Shown: in pieces, positions 45,988 to 54,115 of the stretch | Layout: each line of letters starts with the position of its first letter | How positions within the stretch are numbered: the first letter of the stretch is position 1 | Assembly (NCBI RefSeq): GCF_900230225.1 | Contig: NZ_OCNH01000001.1 | Location: 434,001 to 498,000 of the forward strand | Length of the DNA: 64,000 nt | Reading direction: 5' to 3' | Source: Spirosoma fluviale | GTDB lineage: Bacteria > Bacteroidota > Bacteroidia > Cytophagales > Spirosomataceae | The notes under the pieces: model-generated | The model's input: the letters and a program-made list of their open reading frames with translations, nothing else | Told to the model about the DNA's origin: nothing | Database searches by the model: none | Program-made: the position numbers and the translations under genes

Positions 45988-46092
45988 TCGGGTGGTTTTG
46001 AAAAAGAGCTGGCCGAGATGCGCGACTGGGCCGGGCCACGTCAGGCCAACGAGCAGAAACCCAACGGGCGAAAGGGTAAAATTGGGTTTTAG
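45988..46092 (+). pseudogene. Duplicated 3' end of nadE
   Basis: This 105-base fragment repeats 43951-44040 in frame up to the stop codon, with 15 additional bases (GGGCCACGTCAGGCC, five codons GPRQA) inserted after the codons for RDWA. It has no start and cannot make NadE. It is probably the remnant of the nadE end that was displaced, or brought in, when the Septu-like pair arrived. Confidence 0.85.
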
Positions 46093-46094
46093 TG

Positions 46095-46102
46095 TATATT
46101 TG
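46095..46102 (+). promoter_or_regulatory. Candidate Bacteroidota -7 promoter element
   Basis: TATATTTG fits the TAnnTTTG consensus and lies 18 bases before the DUF433 start. A matching -33 TTG at the expected distance is not obvious. Confidence 0.35.
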
Positions 46103-46120
46103 TAGAAAACGGATAGACCC

Positions 46121-46360
46121 ATGATTGATGTAAAATGGCAGGATTATATTACTGCTGATCCGGCTATTATGGTCGGAAAACCTATCATTAAAGGTACCCG
46201 CATTACGGTTGAATTGATCGTTGAGAAATTGGGATATGGTGAAACTGTAGAGGAAATCCTCAATGATTACCCTCATTTAACGCATGAGCAGATTTATGCC
46301 TGTTTGCGTTTCGCTGCACATACTGTCCATAGTAGGCGCAGCCGCAAATTAGTAGCATGA
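46121..46360 (+). CDS. DUF433 antitoxin candidate (copy 2)
   Basis: The 79-residue protein has the family core MVGKPIIKGTRITVELIVEKL followed by HLTHEQIYACLRFAAH. It overlaps the following DUF5615 gene by four bases. It is a diverged relative of the copy at 41544-41771, on the opposite strand. Likely role: DNA-binding antitoxin and autoregulator. Confidence 0.85.
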   Translation: MIDVKWQDYITADPAIMVGKPIIKGTRITVELIVEKLGYGETVEEILNDYPHLTHEQIYACLRFAAHTVHSRRSRKLVA

Positions 46361-46710
46361 TCAATCTACTGGCTGATGAAAATGTAGAAGCGAGGGTTGT
46401 TCGTCTACTACGTTCAGAAGGATATACCGTTACGTCAATTCAGGAGACACAAAGTGGTGTGGCTGATGAAACAGTGCTGGAAACAGCAGTTTCATCAGCC
46501 ACTGTTTTGTTGACGGGTGATAGTGATTTCGGGAAATTACATTTTCAGAAAGGGCATATTCATTCGGGTATTTTGTTCTATAGATTGCCGCGAACCACTA
46601 CTGAAGAAAAAGGCAATATTATCCTCAAGACAGTACGTGAGTACGGTGATAAGCTGATTGATTCGTTTACCGTTGTCACGTTGAAAAAAGTGCGTATCCG
46701 AAAATTATAA
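46357..46710 (+). CDS. DUF5615 PIN-like toxin candidate (copy 2)
   Basis: The 117-residue protein starts MINLLADENVEARVVRLL, with PIN-type acidic residues Asp7-Glu8, and has ATVLLTGDSDFGKL with the second acidic pair. Sequence similarity to copy 1 is low outside these motifs, so the two pairs are not a recent duplication. It ends two bases before the DMT transporter start. Confidence 0.85.
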   Translation: MINLLADENVEARVVRLLRSEGYTVTSIQETQSGVADETVLETAVSSATVLLTGDSDFGKLHFQKGHIHSGILFYRLPRTTTEEKGNIILKTVREYGDKLIDSFTVVTLKKVRIRKL

Positions 46711-46712
46711 TT

Positions 46713-47585
46713 GTGCGTCAACTCATTCCCGGCCTTCTTTTTGCTGCCCTTTGGGCATCGGCTTCGGTTGCTACCAAATTTGGTGTGCAGTCGGTTCATC
46801 CACTTATTCTGGCTAACGTACGGTTTTTCATTGCCGGGAGTGGCATGCTCCTGTTCGTTTATGGCATTCAGCGCACGGGAAACGCCTGGCCGAAAGGAAA
46901 AGAATGGCGGCAGCTAACGATTTTTGCGCTGCTCAACACCACCATCTATCTGGGAGCTTTTGTGCTGGCGTTAAAACAGGTCTCCGCCGGAATCGGCAGT
47001 CTGTCTACCGCAACCAACCCGTTATTCATCGCGTTGCTATCGGCGATCTGGTTGCGCCGGATGCCGCGCTGGAACGAAACGGGGGGCTTACTGCTGGGAC
47101 TTCTGGGCGTAGGCATTGCTACCTACCCGCTGTTGCAGGATAGTTACGCTACCGTAGAAGGGCTGCTTATTTTATTGGGTGGCATGGTAGCGGTGTCGGC
47201 GGCAACGGTCTATTACGCCAGTATCGAATGGAGGCTTCCCAGTCTGGTCATCAATGGCTGGCAGGTGTTGCTGGGGGGCTTTTTGCTTATCCCGTTCACC
47301 CTGCTGATGGCCTATATCGACCCGGCACCCTTCCGCGCTTCTACGTTCGATCTGCGTTTCTGGACCTCGGTATTCTGGCTTATTCTGCCCGTCTCGGTGG
47401 CGGCTTTGCAGTTGTGGTTTTACCTCGTCCGGCAAGACGCCATTCGAGCGTCGCTCTGGCTGTTTCTGTGCCCTATTTTTGGCTTCGTCAATTCATATCT
47501 GCTCATGGGTGAGCCCATTACAGTCTACACCATCATTGGCACCGCATTGGTTATTGGGGGGCTTTGGCTGGGACGAAAAAAGTAA
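46713..47585 (+). CDS. EamA/DMT family membrane transporter
   Basis: The 290-residue protein has about ten hydrophobic segments in two EamA-type halves. It includes PGLLFAALWASASVATKFGVQ at the start, AGIGSLSTATNPLFIALLSAIWLRR at the end of the first half and GEPITVYTIIGTALVIGGLWLGRKK at the C-terminus. The family exports metabolites or amino acids. The start is GTG at 46713, two bases after the DUF5615 stop; no other in-frame start fits as well. It could be co-transcribed with the toxin-antitoxin pair by accident of position. Confidence 0.9.
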   Translation: MRQLIPGLLFAALWASASVATKFGVQSVHPLILANVRFFIAGSGMLLFVYGIQRTGNAWPKGKEWRQLTIFALLNTTIYLGAFVLALKQVSAGIGSLSTATNPLFIALLSAIWLRRMPRWNETGGLLLGLLGVGIATYPLLQDSYATVEGLLILLGGMVAVSAATVYYASIEWRLPSLVINGWQVLLGGFLLIPFTLLMAYIDPAPFRASTFDLRFWTSVFWLILPVSVAALQLWFYLVRQDAIRASLWLFLCPIFGFVNSYLLMGEPITVYTIIGTALVIGGLWLGRKK

Positions 47586-47622
47586 CGCGGCCAGTCGGTG
47601 TCCCGACTCAAAGCCGCGTTTT
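47584..47622. terminator. Rho-independent terminator
   Basis: AACGCGGC pairs with GCCGCGTT around a 21-base loop that contains a smaller AGTCGG/CCGACT stem, followed by TT. It overlaps the DMT transporter stop and separates it from the convergent OmpA-family gene. Confidence 0.75.
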
Positions 47623-47667
47623 ATCATGACCCTTCCTGACTAAAGAAAACCTGGCCTTCCGGCTGTA

Positions 47668-48588
47668 TTACTGCTTCAGCACAATCATTTCAACGCGCCG
47701 GTTCTGCTGTCGGGTGGTTTCGGAGTTGTTGCTGGCAATAGGGCGGGTAGGGCCGTAGCCCCGCGTTGTAATGCGGTTGGCAGCTATTCCACTTTTCACC
47801 AGATAGGCTTTAATCACCTCCACCCGTTGTTTGGACAAAAGCAGATTTTGGTCGAAATCCCCCTGGTTATCCGTATGGCCGGACAGCTCGATTTCGGCGG
47901 TAGGCTTGCTCTGCATGAATTGCAGTATCTGTTCCAGCGCCGGTTGAGCGTCGGGCAAAAGCTCCGTTTTACTCTGTATAAACTGCAAGGCCTGTAATTG
48001 CGTCGTTTTGCCGACGGGTGCTACAACGAGCGGTGGGGTATAAACGACTTTGGCGTCGAGGGTCTTCGGCGGGGTTACCCGTTCGGTACTAGCTGCGGCC
48101 GTGTTTACCACCGGGGGCTGACTCACGGGTTTGGTGACGACGGGTGAGGGCGAAACTGGTGCCGGTTTTGCGGCCGATGCAACCGTAGTGGCTGTACTGG
48201 GGGATTGAGGAGTAACACGAAACAGTAGCGTTGGCATTCTCATCATGCGGTCCGCTTTGGCTGATGTGAATGACAGTTGTTCATCAAGGGTAATGTATCC
48301 CTGTGCCTTTGTTGTAAAGATGTATGATTGCCTGGAGTCGAGTTTGAGTTCATACTCGCCATTGGCATTTGTTGTTTGTTGAGCCCGAACGATACCGTCC
48401 TGATTTTTTGCCATAATAGTTGCGCCGGCAATTGGTTTTTTAGTCTGGGCGTCCTTAATACTTCCTTCTACAAAGGCTGTTCCCTCCGTTGGGGCTACCT
48501 GGTGCTGGGGCTGAGCAAAAACGGTTAACGAACTTAGGGTTACCAGGTACAGCCCCCCGGCTAGTATACTATATTTTATCCACTTCAT
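47668..48588 (-). CDS. OmpA-family protein with N-terminal carboxypeptidase-regulatory domain
   Basis: The 306-residue protein has a signal peptide (residues 1-25, ending VFAQ), a carboxypeptidase-regulatory Ig-like domain (~38-115) with TKKPIAGATIMAKN, a Pro/Thr/Ala/Val-rich linker (~125-185) and a C-terminal OmpA domain (~200-306). The OmpA peptidoglycan-binding core is clear: IELSGHTDNQG, LSKQRVEVIKAYLVKSGI and NRRVEMIVLKQ. It probably links the outer membrane to the cell wall. It is transcribed alone. Confidence 0.9.
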   Translation of the reverse strand: MKWIKYSILAGGLYLVTLSSLTVFAQPQHQVAPTEGTAFVEGSIKDAQTKKPIAGATIMAKNQDGIVRAQQTTNANGEYELKLDSRQSYIFTTKAQGYITLDEQLSFTSAKADRMMRMPTLLFRVTPQSPSTATTVASAAKPAPVSPSPVVTKPVSQPPVVNTAAASTERVTPPKTLDAKVVYTPPLVVAPVGKTTQLQALQFIQSKTELLPDAQPALEQILQFMQSKPTAEIELSGHTDNQGDFDQNLLLSKQRVEVIKAYLVKSGIAANRITTRGYGPTRPIASNNSETTRQQNRRVEMIVLKQ

Positions 48589-48749
48589 ACTTTACTGCTA
48601 ACGTTGAAACGTAGCCCAAAAGTACGTTTAAATACGCAAAACCAACGAATAGAGAGAGCATCAATAGTAGGGTTTGGAAGAGTGCTTTTAGTGGGTCGAA
48701 AATAGTATATAATTAGTTGATTTTCAGTATAGTTAGTAGGTAGAAAAAG

Positions 48750-49877
48750 ATGCCTGAAAATGAACGGAGAAACCCACTTTTTCGTTTATTAATTATGACA
48801 CAGAGAACCAACGTGACGATGCATTCTACGGACGCTCAGGCACCCCTTGCACCGACTTCGACGGGCAATTTGCCGCTCGACGACAGTTGGCGGAAGTCCA
48901 TTCCGGCGCAGGTGTTTCTGAACCATTTTTTTGCGATGGATTACCACGTCCATCACCAGAACGACCTCTTCGATCTCGCTAAATTTCCCGTATTTCAACA
49001 GTTTTACGGCCGCGTGACCGATGAGAGCCGCAAGGCTTTGGAGAAATTATTATTGAATAGCTGGAGCGCCGAGTACGCACTGCGCATTACGCCTGTTGTC
49101 AACGACGAGCAGTACCTGCAAAGCTCGCTGCACTGGACATTCCCACAGGCGTATTATAGTGCCTTGTTCAGTGCCAGGGCTTTTCTGGCCGTGCAGGGCA
49201 TCAACGTGAGCAATGAAGAACTAATCCGTAAGCGCATCGGCAATGCTGTTGTGCGGGGCTATTACCCGGCCTCTATCGGCTATTATGCCCTTGGCCCGAT
49301 CAATAGTTACCGTATTCAGCGGTTACCGATGGCGAAGCGATTCAGTGTGGCCGCTAAAACCGATCTGCTGTTACCGTCAAGGGCGGCTTCGGCACAGGCG
49401 GAGTTGGCCCAGTTCCTGAAAACCACCCGGGATCAGCGCGTGAAGGCCTTACGTAATGCCATTCAAAACAATCCGAAAACGGCCCTGCGTAGTCCGAAGA
49501 CGGGAGAGATTCTGCAGAAGTTCAGCGTAGAACAGTACAAGCAGTTGGCGAAGCAAATAGGGTACACCACCTACTTCGACATGCTGAGTCGGTTACGGAT
49601 TTCATCGACCAACCGAGAGATCGAGCGGTTTGTCGATTCGGAGATTGATGTGAAGCTGTTTCACCAGAGTTTAGTGAACATTGTATCGCATGTCAATTCG
49701 GTGCATGAAGCGTACATTGCCAAAGCGCTTGGCATGACGGCCTATCGGCAGTTGGTAGCCAAGTTGCCTTCGTATCTACAGGAAAGCTTTGTGCGTGAGC
49801 GCATGAATTCTGTTATTGCGCCCATGCTGGTAGAGCCGCAGGCTGGCGAAGAGTCAGGTCTTCGACTGGCGGCCTAG
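48750..49877 (+). CDS. Unknown protein of 375 residues
   Basis: I recognise no family. The protein is soluble with no signal peptide or membrane segment. Residues ~115-160 are helical with SLHWTFPQAYYSALFSARAF, loosely like a HEPN-type helix, but no RxxxxH catalytic motif is seen. Residues ~205-300 are basic and helical. An alternative start at Met16 (48795, MTQRTNVTM) is possible. It stands alone with a terminator behind it. The 161-base region upstream of the first ATG is AT-rich. Confidence 0.7.
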   Translation: MPENERRNPLFRLLIMTQRTNVTMHSTDAQAPLAPTSTGNLPLDDSWRKSIPAQVFLNHFFAMDYHVHHQNDLFDLAKFPVFQQFYGRVTDESRKALEKLLLNSWSAEYALRITPVVNDEQYLQSSLHWTFPQAYYSALFSARAFLAVQGINVSNEELIRKRIGNAVVRGYYPASIGYYALGPINSYRIQRLPMAKRFSVAAKTDLLLPSRAASAQAELAQFLKTTRDQRVKALRNAIQNNPKTALRSPKTGEILQKFSVEQYKQLAKQIGYTTYFDMLSRLRISSTNREIERFVDSEIDVKLFHQSLVNIVSHVNSVHEAYIAKALGMTAYRQLVAKLPSYLQESFVRERMNSVIAPMLVEPQAGEESGLRLAA

Positions 49878-49896
49878 TAAATAGAAGCTTAAGTGT

Positions 49897-49934
49897 AAGA
49901 GCCCGATCTGCTGTTTTGCTGGTTGGGCTCTTTT
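49897..49934 (+). terminator. Rho-independent terminator
   Basis: AAGAGCCC pairs with GGGCTCTT, with further pairing inside the loop, followed by a T-run, 20 bases after the stop of the unknown 375-residue gene. The following AT-rich 49935-50172 probably holds the ahpC promoter. Confidence 0.8.
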
Positions 49935-50172
49935 GCGTTTACCGGGAAAATTATAATTAGCATCATTTCAATGTATAAGATTATTCTTTGAAGAAGTTAA
50001 TAGGCTAGTCTCTATCTACTTTTAGCGTAGTTTGTTGAAAATCACCATAACTATTGATTTTTGATAGTTTTTATCTATAGTCAGATTGATAAAAGTCATG
50101 AGTTACTAATTTATTGAGGCTTTACTTTGCATTCAAGAAAGATCATATAATTATACAACCTCAATAAATTCC

Positions 50173-50727
50173 ATGAAAAATCATATTGTGTCCGTTGGTT
50201 CAACTTTTCCGGAATTCAAAAAACTGGCTGTTGTTTCTCTCGACAAGGACAAAGAGTTTTACGAAATTTCGTCTGAAGATCACAAGAATGCTGGTCAGTG
50301 GCTGGTGATGTTCTGGTGGCCTAAAGATTTTACCTTCGTTTGCCCAACTGAAATTGCCGAATTCAACAAGAAGTTCGAAGATTTCCAGGATCGTGACACG
50401 ATGGTTATCGGAGCCTCGACCGACAGTGAGTTCGTTCACCTGGCCTGGCGCAAAAACCACGACGATCTGCGTGGTCTTAAATTCCCAATGCTTGCCGATA
50501 CCTCCAAGTCGCTGGCCGAAGAGCTGGGTATCCTGGAAGCCAACGAAAAAGTTGCTTACCGGGTAACCTATATCGTTGATCCCCAGGGTATCATCCGTTG
50601 GGTAGCCGTTAACGATCTGTCCGTTGGCCGGAACGTGAACGAAGTGATCCGCGTATTGGACGCCCTGCAAACCGACGAGCTTTGCCCATGCAACTGGGTG
50701 AAAGGTGAAGAAACACTAACGGCCTAA
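50173..50727 (+). CDS. ahpC: Peroxiredoxin AhpC
   Basis: The 184-residue enzyme reduces hydrogen peroxide, organic peroxides and peroxynitrite. The peroxidatic Cys57 is in FTFVCPTEIAEF. The C-terminus has DELCPCNW with Cys171 and Cys173, the extra-Cys arrangement known from mycobacterial AhpC, which is recycled by AhpD rather than AhpF. An AhpD-like gene follows after a hairpin, which supports this partner. Cytoplasmic, no signal peptide. Regulation by the OxyR encoded 3.4 kb downstream is likely but no site was identified. Confidence 0.95.
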   Translation: MKNHIVSVGSTFPEFKKLAVVSLDKDKEFYEISSEDHKNAGQWLVMFWWPKDFTFVCPTEIAEFNKKFEDFQDRDTMVIGASTDSEFVHLAWRKNHDDLRGLKFPMLADTSKSLAEELGILEANEKVAYRVTYIVDPQGIIRWVAVNDLSVGRNVNEVIRVLDALQTDELCPCNWVKGEETLTA

Positions 50728-50738
50728 TCAAAGAGCGA

Positions 50739-50792
50739 AAGAGCGAAAGAGTGAACGTGTGGGCATCAAAGCCATTCTTTCACTCTTTCGCT
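50739..50792. repeat. Inverted repeat between ahpC and ahpD
   Basis: GAGCGAAAGAGTGAA pairs with TTCACTCTTTCGCTC across a loop of about 24 bases. It may attenuate or stabilise the ahpC transcript so that ahpC is made in excess of ahpD. Confidence 0.75.
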
Positions 50793-50815
50793 CATTCACT
50801 TATTCAACATTAACT

Positions 50816-51403
50816 ATGACAACTACGCAAAATGAAACCGTTGTATCGCTGCTGAATCTGGTAGGACTCAACGCCGAAGATACCCATCCTGCATTAGACG
50901 CACTGGCGCAAGCCGACCACCGGTACCTGCGCGATCTGAAAATCAACGTGGGTAACGTACTGAACAGTAGCCAAACGTTGACGAAGAAAGAAACGCTTTT
51001 GCTGGCGCTATCCGTGGCCGTTAACGAGAAATATCAGCCACTGATGGACTCACTGACGGAGGCTGCCCGCCAGGAAGGGGCAACCGACGCCGAACTGGCC
51101 GAAACGATTGCCTGTACCTCCCTGCTCAGTACGAACAACATTTTTTACCGGTTCCGGCACTTCACCAGCAAGGAGTATTATCAGCAAACACAACCGGGCA
51201 TTCGCATGAGCATCATGATGAATCCGGTACTTGGTAAAGAGTTTTTTGAACTGATGAGCCTGGTCGTGTCGGCGGTCAACGGTTGCGAACTCTGTGTGAA
51301 GTCGCATGAAGAAAGCGTGCTGAAACATGGTTCCAGCGAACCTCGTATTTTCGATGCGGTCCGGTTAGCATCGGTCATAAAAGGTCTTATCACGTTGCTG
51401 TAA
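50816..51403 (+). CDS. ahpD: AhpD-like alkyl hydroperoxidase (carboxymuconolactone decarboxylase family)
   Basis: The 195-residue protein starts at ATG 50816 (MTTTQNETVVSLL); in-frame codons from 50759 lie in the hairpin and are excluded. The all-helical AhpD fold ends with the catalytic NGCELCVKSHEE, where Cys157 and Cys160 form the redox pair and His164 assists. AhpD passes electrons to AhpC, which is encoded just upstream with the matching C-terminal cysteines. Both genes are probably one transcription unit with partial attenuation. Confidence 0.9.
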   Translation: MTTTQNETVVSLLNLVGLNAEDTHPALDALAQADHRYLRDLKINVGNVLNSSQTLTKKETLLLALSVAVNEKYQPLMDSLTEAARQEGATDAELAETIACTSLLSTNNIFYRFRHFTSKEYYQQTQPGIRMSIMMNPVLGKEFFELMSLVVSAVNGCELCVKSHEESVLKHGSSEPRIFDAVRLASVIKGLITLL

Positions 51404-51455
51404 GCACGATTTATCCGGTTAATCTGGTACGTGCATAACAAAGTTTTGTTTAATG

Positions 51456-51504
51456 AAATTAGCCTGTTATCTCTCACCTTAGAGAGAATAACAGGCTAAT
51501 TTTT
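51456..51504. terminator. Terminator-type hairpin after ahpD
   Basis: AAATTAGCCTGTTATCTCTC pairs with GAGAGAATAACAGGCTAATT (one bulged base) followed by TTT. It ends the ahpC-ahpD unit. Confidence 0.85.
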
Positions 51505-51593
51505 ATGTTTTTCGGGTCTGCCTACCGTTTGCAAGAATTGTGACGTATTTTTCAAAAATTTCTATAAAATTGTTGAAAATCCACAATCAGTAA

Positions 51594-52592
51594 ATGAAAA
51601 AGCGAATTGTAAAGATTGTTCTCGGGGTATTGGGAGCTTTTGTACTTGTTGCCGGTAGCGCGCTGGCCTACGTTAAATTTGGACTGCCCACTGTTGATCC
51701 AGCGCCCCAAATGACCATCAACGCAACGTCGGCCCAGGTTGAGCACGGCCGTTATCTGGCCAATCATGTGGCTTCCTGTATGCACTGCCACTCCTCCCGT
51801 GACTTCTCTAAACTAACCGGGCCGAATATAGCGGGTACAGAAGGGAAGGGAGGGGAGCCCTTCCTGCGTGAAATGGGCTTTCCGGGTAACTACTATGCCA
51901 GTAATCTGACACCTGACCATCTTGGCGAATGGACGGACGGGGAAGTCTATCGCGCCATCACAACCGGCGTGAGCCGAGATGGACACGCCCTGTTCCCGGT
52001 AATGCCGTATATGAGTTACGCTCAGATGGCCCCCTCGGATATCAACGATATCATTGCCTATTTACGAACGCTGAAGCCGATCAAAAACGCTGTTCCGGCA
52101 TCTGAGTCTGACTTTCCGATGAATTTCATTATCAATACTATGCCTGCTCAGCGTGAGCCCGGAACCCGACCCGATACCGCAGACCATATAGCCTATGGCA
52201 GATACATTACCACGTTTGCCGCTTGTGCGGATTGCCACACACCGGTCAATGCACAGGGCGCACCGTTGCCGGGAATGGATTTTGCCGGTGGACGCGAATT
52301 TCCATTACCAACGGGTACGGTGCGCTCCATGAATATCACTGCAGATCAGTCGGGGATCGGTAACTGGACGAAAGAAGTATTCATTGCACGGTTCAAAGCC
52401 TACGCCGATAAGAGCAAACCGCTGCCAACAGTACACGAAGGGGAATTTAACTCCGTTATGCCCTGGACCGTAGTGGCCGATATGAGCGAGCAGGATCTGG
52501 GTGCCGTTTACGAGTATCTCCGGTCACTCAAACCGGTACAGCATAAAGTAGAACGGTTTACACCTAAAGCAAAATTAGTAGCGAGCCGCTAA
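51594..52592 (+). CDS. Membrane-anchored dihaem cytochrome c
   Basis: The 332-residue protein has an N-terminal hydrophobic anchor (residues ~5-27) and two CxxCH haem sites: CMHCH (residues 62-66) and CADCH (~212-216). The two halves repeat the class I cytochrome c fold, with SDINDIIAYLRTLKPI and EQDLGAVYEYLRSLKPV as the C-terminal helices of each. Met ligands may be in VMPYMSYAQM and SVMPWTVV. It is periplasmic, anchored in the inner membrane, and similar to cytochrome subunits of dehydrogenases, but no dehydrogenase gene is adjacent. Ferrochelatase lies convergently downstream. Confidence 0.9.
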   Translation: MKKRIVKIVLGVLGAFVLVAGSALAYVKFGLPTVDPAPQMTINATSAQVEHGRYLANHVASCMHCHSSRDFSKLTGPNIAGTEGKGGEPFLREMGFPGNYYASNLTPDHLGEWTDGEVYRAITTGVSRDGHALFPVMPYMSYAQMAPSDINDIIAYLRTLKPIKNAVPASESDFPMNFIINTMPAQREPGTRPDTADHIAYGRYITTFAACADCHTPVNAQGAPLPGMDFAGGREFPLPTGTVRSMNITADQSGIGNWTKEVFIARFKAYADKSKPLPTVHEGEFNSVMPWTVVADMSEQDLGAVYEYLRSLKPVQHKVERFTPKAKLVASR

Positions 52593-52766
52593 GAAAAAAT
52601 GAACATTATTTATAGTCTATAGTTTAAGGGTATAAAATGCATATGCAGCTTGGTATTGATGAGGCACAAATCTGTTGTGTTGCTCTAAAGTACAGATACG
52701 AAATTATATGGATTTATTGCGATTAATGGCATCTTATCAACTCTAGTGCTGTATCTGCCGTAATGT

Positions 52767-52801
52767 AAAGCCCGCTCTCTCTAACCAAGAAGCGGGCTTT
52801 T
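52767..52801. terminator. Rho-independent terminator
   Basis: AAAGCCCGCT pairs with AGCGGGCTTT followed by T. It lies between the convergent cytochrome c and ferrochelatase genes; the rest of this 281-base gap shows nothing else. Confidence 0.85.
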
Positions 52802-52873
52802 GTTATGAAGTGTAATATATTGGTAAGCAGGTACAGCACAGAAAGGGATTTTTACCAAAACCTGCTTCGTGTC

Positions 52874-53935
52874 TTAAGCCGTTTTTACCAGATCAACCAG
52901 TGTTTCAATCCAGATCGGACTATCGTTCAGGCTCTCGACCAGCTGCCAGTGTTTGCCACCGGCTTCTTCGAATAGTTCTTTGTATTCAACCCCTACTTCA
53001 ATCGTTGTTTCCAGGCAGTCGGCAACAAAAGCGGGCGAAAACGCCAGAACGCTGTGCACCCCTTTGCCCGGTAAGGCTTTAATGACATCGTCGGTATAAG
53101 GCTTGATCCAGGGGTCGCTGCCCAGTCGGGATTGAAAGCAGGTGGTGTATTTACCTTCGGGGATGTTGAGCGCCTTGACCAGTAAACGCGTTGTTTCAAA
53201 GCACTGCGCCCGGTAGCAATGCTGGTTCATGGCCTGAAGAGAATCGCAGCAATCGCCAAGTTTACAAACCGTTTTAGTTACGTCGCCCTTCCGGATTTGC
53301 CTCTCGGGTAATCCGTGGTAGCTGAACAGGAAATGATCGTAATCGTACGTAGCCATGTATTTCCGACCCAGCTGCGCAAATCCCTCAATGAATTTGGGGT
53401 GCTCCAGGAACCGATTGATGAAACGGATGGCGGGGATAACCTGCCAGTTCCTGACAATATCCATCACTTTCTGGTACACCGAGCCCGTTGAGGCAGAAGC
53501 GTATTGCGGAAAGAACGGAATAACGATGATGTCCGTGAGCCCCAGTTGCTGAAACTCACTCAAACCGGCATCGATACTTGGACTTTGATAACGCATGGCT
53601 AATTTGACCACATACCGGTTGCCAAGTGCCTGTTGCAATTCCCGTTCAACAATATGCCCGTAATATTTCAGCGGTGAACCCGTTTCGGTCCATAGTTCCT
53701 TATAAACTTTGGCCGATTTTGGTGCCCGAAACGGCGCAATAATGCCATTGACGAGCAAAGAGCGGGGAACGAGGGGTATGTCGATCACCCGGCCGTCCAG
53801 CAGAAACTCGCGCAGGTATTTACGCACATCGGGTACGTTGGGACTGTCGGGTGTCCCCAGATTAACGATTAAAACGCCCGTTTTACCGTATATTTTTGGG
53901 GCGGAAACGGGTTGTTGTAAAACAGAAACGTCCAT
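52874..53935 (-). CDS. hemH: Ferrochelatase
   Basis: The 353-residue enzyme inserts iron into protoporphyrin IX, the last step of haem synthesis. Diagnostic segments are GVLIVNLGTPDSPNVPDVRKYL at the start, HFLFSYHGLPERQ with the catalytic His, FQSRLGSDPWIKPYTD, and SPAFVADCLETTIEVG with the metal-binding Glu. Length is normal for the bacterial enzyme. It is divergent from oxyR, with 180 bases between the starts. Cys residues in CKLGDCCDSLQ might carry an Fe-S cluster or be structural; uncertain. Confidence 0.95.
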   Translation of the reverse strand: MDVSVLQQPVSAPKIYGKTGVLIVNLGTPDSPNVPDVRKYLREFLLDGRVIDIPLVPRSLLVNGIIAPFRAPKSAKVYKELWTETGSPLKYYGHIVERELQQALGNRYVVKLAMRYQSPSIDAGLSEFQQLGLTDIIVIPFFPQYASASTGSVYQKVMDIVRNWQVIPAIRFINRFLEHPKFIEGFAQLGRKYMATYDYDHFLFSYHGLPERQIRKGDVTKTVCKLGDCCDSLQAMNQHCYRAQCFETTRLLVKALNIPEGKYTTCFQSRLGSDPWIKPYTDDVIKALPGKGVHSVLAFSPAFVADCLETTIEVGVEYKELFEEAGGKHWQLVESLNDSPIWIETLVDLVKTA

Positions 53936-54115
53936 GGTTGGAAAAACAAGGATGATAACGAGTAAGTTGCAGTCACTTCAGATTAAAAACTGCTGTCAAG
54001 ACGGTTGAGTCGCATTTGTGAACGGCAAAAATACGACACGGATAGGTTCATTTTGTTCGATGTGATTTAGATTTGTATCAATTTTATTTATGTTTTATAA
54101 GTTGGCAAGTCATTC

